From Silene conica (taxonomy: Eukaryota > Streptophyta > Magnoliopsida > Caryophyllales > Caryophyllaceae): DNA of 64,000 bases. The stretch lies in NCBI GenBank assembly GCA_029255685.2, contig CM055319.2, positions 10,588,747 through 10,652,746 of the forward strand, written 5' to 3'. A program made the position numbers and the translations under genes. Under the pieces are notes generated by a model. That model worked only from the letters and a program-made list of their open reading frames with translations, ran no database searches and was not told where the DNA came from. Below are positions 31,304 to 43,315 of the stretch, piece by piece; position 1 is the first letter of the stretch; each line of letters starts with the position of its first letter.

Positions 31304-34300
31304 ATGAAGAGATTAGAAAGAAAATGGATGTATGAAAGGTTGGATTCTAGGAAAAAAATAAGGCAGGATTTCGTAATTGGTGTTAATGAATTCATTAACT
31401 ATGTTAAGCAACAAGACGAATACGTTAGGAATAGAGAAATTAGGTGTCCATGTTCTAAGTGTAAGAATACAAAGTATTTAGTTGAGCAAGAAGTACGGAA
31501 ACACCTTGGTTTGAGAGGGTTTTGTGATAACTACTACGATTGGGTGTGTCACGGAGAGAAATTCTCCGTTGAGGAAGAGGGAAGCTCATCAATGCACTCC
31601 GACAATCCTTATAGAGATATGGTAGAAGATGCGTTACGCGATAGCATTGATCAAATTAGGGAAGATGCTCTAAACGCCGAGGTAGTCGATGAATCTCCAA
31701 ATCCTAATGTATTAGCTTTCTTCCAAATGCTAAAACATGCCGAACAACCTCTTTATGTAGGAAGTCGTATGACATTGCTACAGTCGGCTTCAAGGTTGAT
31801 CACTTTAAAATGTGAATTCAACTTAGCTGAAAAATGTGTAGATGGTTTTGCGTCATATATCGGAGATATGATTCCTGAAAATAATCTTATGACGCGTAAC
31901 TACTACGAAACCAAAAAAGTTCTTAAAGCTCTTCAACTTCCCCATCAGAAGATAGATGCCTGCTCGGTAGGATGTATGCTTTTCTGGATGGACGACGCTC
32001 ACCTTGATAAGTGCAGAAAATGTGGTACGAATAGGTACAAATTAGAGAAAAATGCAAATGGCAAAAGAGTTCCCGAAAAGTTCTTAACTTATTTTCCATT
32101 AGGACCACGGTTGCAACGCTTTTATGCCACAAAGCACATCGCGGGCGAAATGCGTTGGCATTATGAAAACCCTCGTGTTAGTGGAACAATGTCTCATCCA
32201 AGTGACGGGGAGGCTTGGAAACATTTTGACCGGCTGCATCCTGATTTTGCATTTGAGCCTAGGAATGTCCGTCTTGGACTTTGCACTGATGGTTTCGCAC
32301 CGTTTAGTCAATTCGGGAAGCAATATTCATGTTGGCCGGTGATACTTACTCCATACAATTTACCACCCTGGCTTTGTATGAAAAGACAGTTTATGCTCTT
32401 AACATTACTTATTCCCGGTCCCCACAATCCAAAGAAAAACCTTGACGTCTATTTGCAGCCTCTTATTCACGAGTTGAAGCAATTATGGGAGACGGGGATC
32501 TTAACCTATGACGTTTCCCTGAAGCAAAACTTTGATCTTAGAGTCGCACTCCTATGGACGATCAACGACTTTCCTGCATATGGCATGTTATCTGGTTGGA
32601 CAACTCAAGGTGAGCATGCATGTCCATATTGTATGAAAAATAAGACTAAGTCAATTTGGCTACAACATGGCAAAAAATGGAGTTGGTTTGATTGTCATCG
32701 ACAGTGTTTAGACAGTAATCATGTTTTTCGTAACGATAAGGTGCATTTTAGAAAAGGGAAAGTTGAGCACGATGTTGCTGCGAAGAGGTTAACAGGCAAT
32801 GAAGTATGGGATTGTGTCAAACATCTACCGAAAATTGTGGATGGATCTGAACGTGAACTGAATTTGCTTAAAGGGAAACGGATTGGGTGGTGGAAACAAA
32901 GCATCTTTTGGGAGCTTCCCTATTGGAGCACGCTACTAATTCGACATAACCTTGATGTCATGCATATTGAGAAAAATTTCTTCGAGCAAATAATTAACAC
33001 TGTCATGGACGTGAAAGGAAAAACGAAATTAAACTCAAATGCAGAGAAAGACATGTTACTTCTTTGTTCGAGTAGAAGAAAAGGGGATTCGATCGTTTTG
33101 AAAAAGGAACAAAAGAAGGTCCTATGTGAATGGGTATACAAACTGAAGTTTCCCGACGGTTATGCTTCAGATTTGAGAAGGTGTGTCGATATGAATGAAT
33201 TGAAGATACACGGTTTGAAAAGTCATGATTGTCACGTCTTCATGGAGCGATTACTCCCAGTTGCTTTGAGACATCTTCTTCCAAAAAATGAGTGGAATGC
33301 CATAACTGAAATTAGTCAGTTTTTCAGAGATTTGTATACTTCATCAGTACAGATTGAAAAAATTACAAGTCTCGAAAATAACATTGCGGAGATTATCTGC
33401 AAATTAGAGAAAATCCTTCCACCTTCTTTTTTCAACTCAATGGAACACCTACCTATTCATTTGCCCTATGAAGTAAAAGTGGGTGGTCCTGTGCAATATA
33501 GGTGGATGTATCCTTTCGAGAGGTAATATCATCCTTATTCAATTCTTTATATTACATAATACATATTTTTCATCATATTTTTCATTCTAAATTAATTTGT
33601 TTGTAGGTTTTTGAATCATTTGAAAAAGAAAATCAAAAATAAAGCTCATGTTGAAGGGTCTATATGTAATGCATATTTAATTGAGGAAATAGCAAATTTT
33701 TGTTCCCTATACTTTGAAGATCATATAGACACCAAGGCAAAGGACCTTGACGTTGGTTCAAAAAAGCCGACACAATCTAACTTGCCTGAGATATTTCAAG
33801 ATCATGATGGCACAACTTCTGGAAAGTGTCGTGAAAGGTTTTTAGAGGATAACGAATATGAGCGTGCACACCTCTACGTTTTATCGAACTGCGATTCTGA
33901 TGAATTGAAACGAAACGAAGTGTAAGTGGTGAATCTAAATTCTTATACTTGAATTCATAATTATTAGTTGTTCAAAAATTAATAATTCCCCTAATTTGAA
34001 TATAGGTTGTTTGAAAATTTTATCATGAGAGAACATCCTGAATGTGTCGTAGGCAATGATGTTTGGGAAAAATATGAAACAAGATTTCCCAGATGGTTTA
34101 GATCTCAGGTTACTAATATAGAAGATCCAGTTCTAATTGCCTTAGCAAATGGTCCCTCAAGAAGAGTCAGAACATGGAAACGCTATTCCATCAATGGCTA
34201 CAAATTTCGAGCTTTCATTCAAGGAAAAGATTTGGAAAAGTGCACAATTAACAATGGAGTTTGTGTGAGTTCCACTAAAGGAGCTGACTACTATGGGACC

Positions 34301-34870
34301 CTTGACGAAATTGTTGAAATGACTTATACAGGCCCACAAAGCACTTACAAAGTCATTTTGTTCAAATGTAGTTGGCTAGATAACTCCGAAAGAGGCATGC
34401 AAGTGCATAAGGAATATAAGCTTGTGGATGTTAACCGGAGTAGAAAATTTGCAAAGTACGACCCATTTGTGTTGGCATATCAAGTGGAACAAGTTTACTA
34501 TAGTCCTTATCCAGGTATAAAAAAGGATCAAAGTCAATGGTCAGCGGTATTCAAAACCAAGGCTAGATCACATGTCGATGCCCCCGTTGATGAATCTTTC
34601 TTTCAAGAAAATGTTACTAATGGTGAAACAATACTGTCACCAATTGAAGTAGAAGAAGAAGATGAAGATGAAATTGTGGAGGAACCAGAATACATTCAAA
34701 TTGTGACAGTGAGGCAACATGAGGATGAGGACGAGGACGAGGACGAGGTTGAGAATGAGGATGAGGATGAGTATGAGGATGAGGATGAGGATGAAGATGA
34801 AGATATTATAGGTTCTCTTTGTAAGGATGTAGGAATAAATTGTTCAAGTGGTGATGATGAGGATGATTAG
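31304..34870 (+). CDS. CACTA transposase, TNP2/TNPD type, three exons
   Basis: The exons 31304-33522, 33607-33921 and 34006-34870 join in frame to 1132 codons plus a stop. Donors are GTAATA and GTAAGT, acceptors TTGTAG and TATAG. The N-terminal transposase-associated domain (about 1-80) has the paired cysteines CPCSKCKNTKY. The tnp2 domain covers about 290-560 ('LGLCTDGFAPF', 'CWPVILTPYNLPPWLCMK'). A DUF4218-like segment (HVFMERLLPVALRHLLP) spans about 635-745, and a DUF4216-like segment (STYKVILFKCSWLDN) is near 960. The tail is strongly acidic, Glu/Asp-repeat rich (34655-34805). The protein would bind and cut the element ends. The frame is fully open, which is unusual for a resident copy. 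I chose the ATG at 31304 because the conserved domain starts there. Confidence 0.9.
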
Positions 34871-35031
34871 GACTACTATCTATTAGATTCGATAATCTTG
34901 TATTTGTTGAAATTATTGTAGATGCCGTATGGCTTAATGTCAATGAAATTATCTTATTAATCTTATTATTCAAGTTTTTAATTACGTAAAGCATTTCTTT
35001 CTAATTGTTGCTATATTAGTTTGATAATAAT

Positions 35032-36642
35032 ATGCCGGGCGGAAGACGACGAGGTGGTGGTAGTCGTCAGCCTGAGGGAGGACGATCGGGAGCTAATCAT
35101 GATGAGGACGAGATTGTACCTGAGACTCAGCCGCCTACACATCGAGTACACCTCGATCCGACTGATTACGAAGGCGCCAAGTGGTAAGTATCTTATTTGT
35201 TTACGGATAATTGATTATATATATGTATATATTGATTATAATATGATTACTTGTTGACTATTTTATTTTCACATTTAACTCTTTTTCAGGTTCAGTGACA
35301 AAGACGTTTCTAATCTTATAACACAGACCATTATTTGCAACTACAAGGAGTATGCGCCCAACTGGTCAGAAGCGTCGGATTACATTAAGGAAGAGTGGTG
35401 GAATTGGTTTGAGGTATTTATTAACTGTTTAGTACCTATTTCCGTTTTATTATTTATTACCTATTTATTGTTTCATATTTATTTAACTATTTTTTTTCTT
35501 GAAACAGAAAAAAGTTACCTTTCACCCTCGTGATAGAGCAGCGGTTAGGTCGGCGTGGGAAGACATGATGAAAGACCGCATTCACAAAAGAATCCACTAC
35601 GCTATGCAGAAACCAACGGAGAAAAGGCCGCAGTGGATACCGGCGGATATTTTTGAACAACTGAAGGGTAGAAAGGACGATCCAAAATTCCAAGAGAAAT
35701 CCGACAAAAACAAGACCAACCGGATGTCGGGAAGTACCGAAAAAGGCAAGGCCTTAGTTACTCACATGATGGGTCGTAAAAACACCCTACAGATGATGGA
35801 TGAAATGGTAATTGTTTAGTTTTTACTTCATTTTTCTTGTCTTCAATAATTTTCACCCTTTGACAATATTGAATGTTTTTTTCAACAAGTGTCGTTGGAT
35901 TTAAATTGCAGGCTGGAGAAGATGGGAGGGATGTACCATCGGCCTTGAAGTTGCTTGAGAGGACAAAAAAGAATGCCAAGAAGGGTTGGCTATCAACGAA
36001 ACCCAAAGCACTATTTGTAAGTTAACAGAAACTTTTCTTTATATTTTAGTAATTTGGTTTACTAATTAATTAACGTATACTAATAACATTTTATTTTTGT
36101 TTTGTAGGAAAAAGTTTTTTCAAGAAAGGACAAAATGATAAGTGAAGGGATCCCGGAGCAAGATATCGACGACAACGAGATCTACTTCGAAGAAGTAGGC
36201 GGTTTCAACAAGAAAGGGTTGATACTCGGTATGGGAAATGCAGCCCCAGTCATTTACGAGCGTCGTCGCCACTCAAGTGCTGGGACCCAGTCATCATACA
36301 CCCCAGGTTTGTATTTTATAGTTTATTAAAAATTAAGACTAACCAATTATTTAACCGTTTACTAAATGAATATAATATCATGTTTGACTATTCATTGCAG
36401 GTATCGTCGGCAGAGTTCTTCGAGAGAATGCTCAGCTAAGAGAACGCGATCTCGAGACATCCCAAAGGCTGAAGGCAATTGAAGAATACTTAAGTCAACA
36501 GGGGGCGGAGTTCACTACTCAGAGCTGCAACCCGGGAGGCTTTTCTCAGCCGAGACGCGACTTTGACGATGATGGCGGCGACAATGCTAGGGCGGCCAGT
36601 CATTTCGCCACCCCACAGCCCACCGACACGACCGTTAGATAG
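35032..36642 (+). CDS. CACTA second protein, TNPA/Transposase_24-like, six exons
   Basis: The exons 35032-35183, 35290-35413, 35508-35807, 35912-36016, 36108-36306 and 36401-36642 join in frame to 373 codons plus a stop. All introns have GT-AG ends. The start MPGGRRRGGGSRQPEGG is basic and Gly-rich. The centre (KKVTFHPRDR ... RPQWIPADIFEQL) matches the plant Ptta/En/Spm transposase family. The C-terminal part (IVGRVLRENAQLRERDLETS) looks like a coiled coil. In En/Spm the second protein binds subterminal motifs and regulates the element; the same role is inferred here. The stop is TAG at 36640-36642. Confidence 0.82.
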
Positions 36643-36889
36643 ATTTCATTAGGTTGTTTAGTTGATGTACCGCGGACTATGTTTAGTTTTTAGTTGGATT
36701 ATCACTTGTAAAACTTTCTTATTAGTTATGAAAAGAGATATTAAAAACCCTTGTCTCCGACAAGTTTTTGTTGCTGGGTTGTTTTTCTGAAATTGCAGGT
36801 TTACAGATCATGCAAAAGGGAAAAAATGAATCATTTCAATGGAAATGGGGAGCTGGAAAAACGGCTGAAACCCGAAAATCATACAGGAA

Positions 36890-37320
36890 TTTGCGACGGA
36901 AATGTCTCAATTTGCGACGGAATTCCGTCGCAAACCTTGACCAGAAGTCAAGGTCAGTCAAGATTTGCGACGGAATTTCCGTCGCAAATTGTCCTCTTTG
37001 CGACGGATTTTCCGTCGCAAATCTTGACTGACCTTGACCATCGGTCAAAGTCAGTCAAAATTTGCGACGGAAAATCCGTTGCAAAGAGGACCATTTGCGA
37101 CGGAAATTCCGTCGCAAATCTTGACTGACCTTGACTTCTGGTCAAGGTCAGTCCGTCGCAAAATGAGGTCAATCCGTCGCAAATATGTTGCGACGGTAAA
37201 ATCCGTCGCAAATTAACTTTTTGCGACAAAAATATGGGACAGACGCAGTCCGTCGCAAAAACATCATTTGCGACGGATTTCACCCTTTTTGCGACGGAAA
37301 ATTCCGTCGCAAAGAGAGCA
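36890..37320. repeat. CACTA right subterminal palindromic repeats
   Basis: About fourteen TTTGCGACGG motifs on either strand, several back to back around 'ttgactgaccttgacc' phrases. They mirror the left end at 29566-29950 and probably bind the element's own proteins. Confidence 0.85.
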
Positions 37321-37591
37321 TTGTTTTGTAGTGTGAAAACCTTTGTGCTGATGTTGTTAATGAGGGCATGAAGCTTGATGACCTTTTTGTGGCTAATGTG
37401 TTGTTTGAGAAATTCCCCCCTCCTCCTGGCCTGACTATAGAAACCAACTGAAACACAAAAAGAAAGACCTGTCCCTTAAAGACCTTATAGGACATATGAG
37501 GACCGAGGAGGCTAATCGTCTTAAAGACCTTCCTGCTAGTCAATCTGTGACTATTCCTGCTGTTGCTGCTGTCAAAGCTAATCTGGTTGAG

Positions 37592-37796
37592 TGTAACAAC
37601 CCGACCCACCACGGTCTGTAACACACCCCCAATAAGATGGGAGGTAAGCCTTTGGGCCCATTATTTGTCCTCACTTAAGCCCAAAAGCATAAGGCCTTGT
37701 TACTAAGTGGTGGGTGGAAGCTATTATAAACATATCACAAGCCTCACATTCTACCGATGTGGGACAACTTTTCTCTCATACTCTTGGGGTGTTACA
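37592..37796 (-). mobile_element. Solo LTR, 205 bp, with 5-bp target duplication
   Basis: The ends are TGTAAC...GTTACA. The flanking direct repeat TTGAG lies at 37587-37591 and 37797-37801. Read on the minus strand it has GTCCCACATCG (37755-37765) and, about 25 nt on, a TATA-like TTATAATA, so the promoter orientation is minus. There is no internal region, so it is a solo LTR (or a TRIM/LARD remnant). It is inserted in the gag region of the Copia element. The perfect 5-bp repeat suggests a fairly recent event. Confidence 0.85.
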
Positions 37797-40700
37797 TTGA
37801 GTCTGGTGGTCCGTCTTATGCTGAGAAATATAAGGGTAAGGGTAAGGCCAAGGTTGGTCAGGGTAAGAACCAGGGTCCTGCTAATAATAATGTTCCTGCC
37901 AAGAAGAACAGTCCAGTTCCGAAGATTCAAAAGGCTGCTAAGGGTTCCATATTGCTATGCTATGTGTGTGGAAAAGCTGGGCACAAAGCCTACCAATGTC
38001 CAGAGAAGAAATCTGCTGAAGCCAATGTTGCTGTAACTGATAATGATGTTATTGCAGCTGTGGTTGTGGAAGCTAATCTGGTGGGAAATGCTGCTGAATG
38101 GGTCTTGAACACTGGAGCTTCGAGACACCTCTGTGCTGATAAGGGGTTATTTGTTGAGTTCGAGGAAGTTGCTGATAGGGAATGCGTCTACATGGGTAAC
38201 TCTTCATCTGCTAAGATCACAGGCAAAGGCAAGATCTTTCTCAAACTCACCTCGGGGAAAACACTTGCTCTTAATAATGCTTTATATGTACCCTCATTGC
38301 GTCGAAACCTTGTCTCTGAGGCCTTATTAAATAAAGCTGGCATGAAACTTGTTTTTGAGGCTGACAAGGTGGTAATGTCGCGTAATGGGGATTTTGTGGG
38401 CAAGGTTATCTGTCTGGGGGTCTTTTTGTATTGAATACTGATTCAGTTTTTAATAATATTGCTTCTACTTCTGCTTATATCGTTGAGTCTATTGATGTTT
38501 GGCATGGTAGATTAGGTCATGTGAATGTGGATTATATTAAAAAACTTAGAACAATGAGTTTAATTCCAAGTTTGACGAGTCAAGAATTTTCTAAATGTGC
38601 TAGCTGTGTTGAGGCTAAGTTTACAAAGAAACCTAGTAAACCTGTGACTACTAGGACGACGAGTCTTCTTGAGTTAATTCACACCGACCTAGTTGACTTC
38701 AAAAATGTTGCAAGTAGAGGTGGCAAGAATTATTATATCACGTTTATAGATGACTCTTCAAGATACACTCGTGTATATTTGCTTAAGACCAAAGATGAAG
38801 CAGAACAATCTTTTATAAACTTTAAAAATGAAGTCGAGAACCAACTTGACAGGAAAATTAAAAGAGTAAGGTCCGATCGAGGAGGTGAGTATGGCTCTAA
38901 TTTTTTGATCGATTTTTGTGAGAAAAATGGTTTAATTCATGAAAAGAGTCCACCATACTTACCTCAATCGAATGGAGTAGCTGAACGTAAAAATATAACT
39001 TTAAAAGAGATGATGAATGCTATGCTTTTAAGTTCTGGCCTATCTGACGATATGTGGGGGGAAGCTGTACTTTCTGCTTGTCACATTCTTAACCGTGTAC
39101 CTCATAAGAAAATTGACAAGACACCCTACGAGATCTGGAAGGGCTACCCTCCTAACCTGAGTTTCCTTAGGGTTTGGGGTTGTTTGGCTAAAGTGGGTTT
39201 ACCTGATTTTAGGAGACCTACCGTTGGACCTAAGACCTATGATTGTGTGTTTATAGGTTATGCTCAAAATAGCTCTGCCTATAGATTTATGTCTTTGAGT
39301 GATCGTTCTATATCTGAGGCTAGAGATGCTGAATTTTTTGAGCATGTTTTTCCTTTTCAGAAAACTGTTGTTCCACCCCCTAGTTTATATGTTGCATCTT
39401 CTGATTTGTCTTCACATGCTAGTGCTAGCACTTCTATGGATTTTTCTGTTGAACCTAGAAGAAGTAAAAGACCTAGATGCCCAAAAAAACTTTGGTGATG
39501 ATTTTGATACATCTTGTTTGTCTGAAGTTGGATACACTGTTTGTGCTAGTGATGAGTTTGTTTCAGCTTTTTTAATAGAGGATGATCCCAAAACATATAG
39601 TGAAGCAATGAGATCCATTGATGCTAATTTTTGGAAAGATGCTATTAAAAGTGAACTTGACTCTATTGTGTCTAATCAGACTTGGGAGTTGACTGATTTA
39701 CCTAAAGGTAGTAAACCCATTACGAGTAAATGGATCTTTAAAAAGAAACTGAGACCTGGCGGTACAATAGAGAGGTTCAAGGCTAGACTTGTGGTTAGAG
39801 GCTTTACACAAAAGAAGGGTATTGATTATTTTGATACTTACTCTCCTATGACCAAAATTTCGACCATTAGAACTCTTGTCGCCTTAGCTGCTATTCATAA
39901 TCTTGTTATACATCAGATGGATGTTAAGACTGCTTTTTTGAATGGTGAACTAAGGGAAGAGATCTATATGTCTCAACCTGAAGGTTTTGTGATTGAGGGT
40001 CAAGAGAGTAAAGTGTGTAAACTGAACTAGTCTCTTTATGGACTGAAACAAGCACCCAAACAGTGGTATGAGAAATTCAACAACACTTTGACAAGTAATG
40101 GCTATGTGGTTAACAATTCTGATTCATGTGTTTATTCAAAAGTGATGGAATCTGATTGTGTGATTATATGCCTATATGTTGATGACATGTTAATACTTGG
40201 TAATAATTTGGATGTTATAATTAGAACCAAGAGTTTTTGTCATCACAGTTTGAGATGAAGAACTTAGGAGAGGCTGATGTAATCCTAGGAGTTAAGGTTA
40301 TCCGAAACTCTCATGGAATCTGTCTAAGTCAAGCTCATTATGTCGAAAAAGTGTTGAAAAAGTTTAACTGCTTTGATGATGTGCCTGCTAAAACACCTTA
40401 TGATGCTAGTATACAGTTGTCTAAAAACTTGGGTAAGAGTGTATCCCAAGAAGAGTATGCTAAAATCCTAGGTAGTGTGATGTTTTTAATGAACTGTACT
40501 CGACCAGATATTGCATATGCAGTAAGTAGATTGAGTCGTTATACACATAACCCTAGTAGTGAACACTGGACTGCTCTTCGTCGTTTACTAAAGTACCTAA
40601 AAGGAACAGCTGATCTGTGTTTGCATTATGGTAAATTTCCTGCTGTGTTAGAAGGATATTGTGATGCGAACTGGGTTGCAGGTAACGATAAGATTTGTTC

Positions 40701-41618
40701 TACTAGTGGTTATGTCTTCACCTTGGGTGGAGGTGCAATATCGTGGAAGTCTTCTAAGCAGACTTGTATTGCACGCTCCACCATGGAATCGGAGTTCATA
40801 GCACTTGAGTTGGCAGGACAAGAGGCTGACTGGTTGAGAAGCCTTTTGGCAGATATACCACTGTGGGGCGGGCGGCTTACACCGGTCTCCCTACTTTGTG
40901 ACTCGACATCTGCTATTGGTCTTGCAAAGAATAGTGTCTATAATGCGAAAAAGAGACACATTCGAATAAGGCACGCAACAGTCAAACAACTCCTGGATAA
41001 TGGAGTAATTGCTATAGACTATGTGAAGTCTGAAAGCAATCTAGCTAACCCCTTTACTAAAGGGCTGGTTAGAAGACTAGTTGTTGAAACGTCGAGGGGA
41101 ATGGGTCTTAAATCCCTAAGTCAAGTTATTTAGTGACACTTGACTAGGCTTAAAGTCTTATTCCTATGGCGTTGTATGATTCATAGCCTTTATGGTGGTC
41201 CTTTTGAGACGCACTTGATGAATTATGCACCAGGTTGGACTTATGTCCTTAATGGCTCTTGTGAGAAGTGCTATTGAGAAGCACTTGAGCGACCTATGCA
41301 GGTATGATGATCACAAGACTATGAGAAGTCCTGTGAACATGTCTGCCAATACCAAGGACAGCGCATTGCTCTAAAAAGAGCGCGTTGCACTTTCGCGGAA
41401 CGATCTTAATCTAAAGGTATGATATGTGTTGTCGGGGGTATCGACTGAAGCTCAGCTAGGAATTCAAATCGCAAGATATTCTCTCGCTGTAGGTAAGTTG
41501 TTTCCTCATAGCACTAAAGTGTCAATTCAAATCGAAAGATATTGATACCTAAGTATCCAATCATTTCCTTTACCCAGGAATTTCTTCTTCCTTCTTTCGG
41601 GCGCCCCTAGTGGGGGAT

Positions 41619-41780
41619 TGTTGGAAATAGGGGCTTGTTAAGGGGAGCCCTTTTCTAACATTTGTCCCACATAGGAGAGTTATAGAAGTTTGCTTGTGTT
41701 TATATATCCTTCTATTACTACACCTATCACTAGTGGGTCAAGGGAGCCCTTTTCTCTGTTTATTGTTGTTACAACATTTT
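41619..41780 (+). repeat. Right LTR (incomplete) of the Copia element
   Basis: It starts TGTTGGAAATAGG after the polypurine tract. Its first ~130 bp match 28308-28440 with one difference. It ends in 'tattgttgttaca' and 'ttttaccaaaa', as the left LTR does. It is shorter than the left LTR. Confidence 0.75.
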
Positions 41781-41791
41781 ACCAAAATTCA

Positions 41792-42397
41792 CAAATTCTT
41801 ATTTGCAACGGCACTATCCGTCGCAAATTTGTGACAGATACCGTTTTCTCTCACAAAATACCCACTGTTTCTCTTTCTCCAACACTATTCATGTGGTCTC
41901 CTTTCTCCAATAACTCATTTTGTATCCATTTTATCTCACAAAATATCCGTCACAAATGGTGACCCGTCGCAAGCAAGACTTACTATACGTACTCTCGCCT
42001 CTCGATATATGACACTTCATCAGCTCACTCCATACAATTTGAAGTATAAATATATACAGTATAAAAATCGACATGATTAACTAGAGTTATAGAAAAACAT
42101 AAAGTTTATTTTTTTAAGAAATTGAGTTTGCGCGTTATTTAGTGTCATAGACTTCTGCATCACATAAATTTGTTTTATTGTTTTTTATTTTGACATAAAA
42201 CTCGATTGAATAGATAGTAAGTCTTACTTGTGACGGGTCACCATTTATGACAGATATTTTGTGAGATAAAATGGATAGAAAATGAGTTACTGGAAAAAGG
42301 GGACCACATGGGAGAGAGAAAAAGTGGATATTTTATAAGATAAAATAGAACCCGTCGCAAGTTTGCGACGAATATGCCCATCGCAAATGAGAATTTG
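41792..42397. mobile_element. Fold-back (MITE-like) element with ~180-bp inverted arms
   Basis: The left arm is at about 41792-41978 and the right arm at about 42218-42397. Shared phrases in reverse complement include 'caaattcttatttgc', 'cccatgtggtcc', 'taactcattttctatcc', 'gacccgtcacaag' and 'aagacttact'. A spacer of about 240 bp separates them. A half copy of the arm lies at 60968-61050. The superfamily is unclear; no convincing target duplication was seen. The arms share a 'cgtcgcaaat' motif with the CACTA element nearby. Confidence 0.7.
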
Positions 42398-42836
42398 CGT
42401 TGAATAGATGCCAAAGACATTGCAACTGGAGGTGCAATGGTGAAACTGCACTCTCTTACATTTAAGAGAATAAATACTTTTAAAAGTAGATGAAATTATA
42501 TACGGACGATACGGTAAATTATATTGAAGACGATTATATCCGTAAAAACTGAAGACGGGTCAAGCAAGGGCGAACCTAGGATTAAAAAATTAGGGTAGCG
42601 AAAATAGCAAGTAATTTTTCTGTAAAAAATGAAATTTGCGAAAAAATGTGCAGAACATGTAAAAATACAAATACATATACAAACATAAACGCACGACAAA
42701 CAATCAAATGAACGGTCGATACTAAATTAAACTCATTTTTTAAGTAACAATTTTGCCTTCATTTTATTTTTCACCTATAATTTTGATATAGCTTTGTCAT
42801 ACAAAAATCGCTCCGTAATATTTTAAGATTTTCACA

Positions 42837-43073
42837 TTATAATTCGACAACTTATCGTATTTTACACGGTTTAAAAAAGTTTTACAAAAAAATTCATATT
42901 TCCTAGTACATAATTCGATGTAAATAATAATCAATTTCGAAAATTACAATGAAATTATAATTCGACAATTTATCTTATTTTACACGGTTTAAAAAAGTTT
43001 TACAAAAAAATTCATATTTCCTAGTACATAATTTGATGTAAATAATAATCAATTTCGAAAATTACAATGAATA
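42837..43073. repeat. 117-bp tandem duplication inside the hAT-like element
   Basis: 'ttacacggtttaaaaaagtt' and 'cctagtacataattcgatgt' occur in both units, starting about 42837 and 42953, with few differences. The duplication is therefore recent relative to the element. Confidence 0.8.
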
Positions 43074-43104
43074 AAAAATTTACCAAAGGTGACTTATTGA
43101 CTTA

Positions 43105-43168
43105 TAGGAGACTCAAACACATAATCTCTTGCTTGTGGTACTAAAGTTTTACCACTAAGCTATATCAC
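43105..43168 (-). repeat. tRNA-like segment inside the hAT-like element
   Basis: On the minus strand, TGATATAGCTTAGTGGTAAA (A-box-like) is followed by GTGTTTGAGTCTCC (B-box-like), about 30-35 nt apart. It is probably a tRNA-derived promoter relic. Confidence 0.45.
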
Positions 43169-43315
43169 TTTTGTCATTATAGTAATGCCTTCAGTTGTAC
43201 TTATTATTAACCCCTCTCATATGGGTAGCGAAATACCATAATCTAAACTGATTTTTTTTACTTTAGGTAGCGGCGTTACCCCTTGCTACCTACTGTGTTC
43301 GCCCAGGGGGTCAAG

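Larger units (their letters stand above)
29545..37333 (+). mobile_element. CACTA (En/Spm-type) transposon, complete-looking, 7789 bp
   Basis: The left end CACTACAAAAAAATACTG and the right end, on the complement CACTACAAAACAATGCTC, form imperfect terminal inverted repeats of about 30 bp. The 3-bp target duplication TGA lies at 29542-29544 and 37334-37336. Both subterminal regions (29566-29950, 36890-37320) are packed with palindromes of GCGACGGAATTTCCGTCGC type, which are likely transposase-binding sites by analogy to En/Spm. Two genes with open, correctly spliced frames lie within. It is inserted in the gag part of the Copia element. All known parts of an autonomous CACTA element appear present. 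Activity cannot be judged from sequence. Confidence 0.93.
28308..41780 (+). mobile_element. Ty1/copia element, broken, with two nested insertions
   Basis: The left LTR starts TGTTGGAAATAGG at 28308 and extends to about 29060. The right LTR starts with the same bases at 41619, after a G-rich polypurine tract, and is incomplete. The first ~130 bp of the two differ at one position, suggesting a fairly young insertion. Parts, in order: gag from about 29085, split by the CACTA element; a CCHC knuckle (CYVCGKAGHKAYQC) at about 37963-38005; protease near 38100; GAG-pre-integrase and integrase at about 38500-39200; reverse transcriptase at about 39600-40250; RNase H at about 40660-41060 ('[11 protein letters not shown]'). 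The order is that of Copia. It is broken, with several breaks in the coding region beyond the two insertions. I did not see a clear primer-binding site. Confidence 0.85.
42565..43307. mobile_element. Non-autonomous hAT-like element, 743 bp, 8-bp TSD
   Basis: The left end is CAAGGGCGAACC and the right end, on the complement, CCTGGGCGAACA. The 8-bp direct repeat GGGTCAAG flanks it (42557-42564 and 43308-43315). Inside are a 117-bp tandem duplication (about 42837-43073) and a tRNA-like segment. There is no transposase. The 8-bp target duplication and C-G-rich tips fit the hAT superfamily. Confidence 0.75.

Noticed and set aside
34806-34994. Minus-strand frame over the acidic tail of the transposase
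   Set aside because: Shadow of the GA-rich acidic codons.
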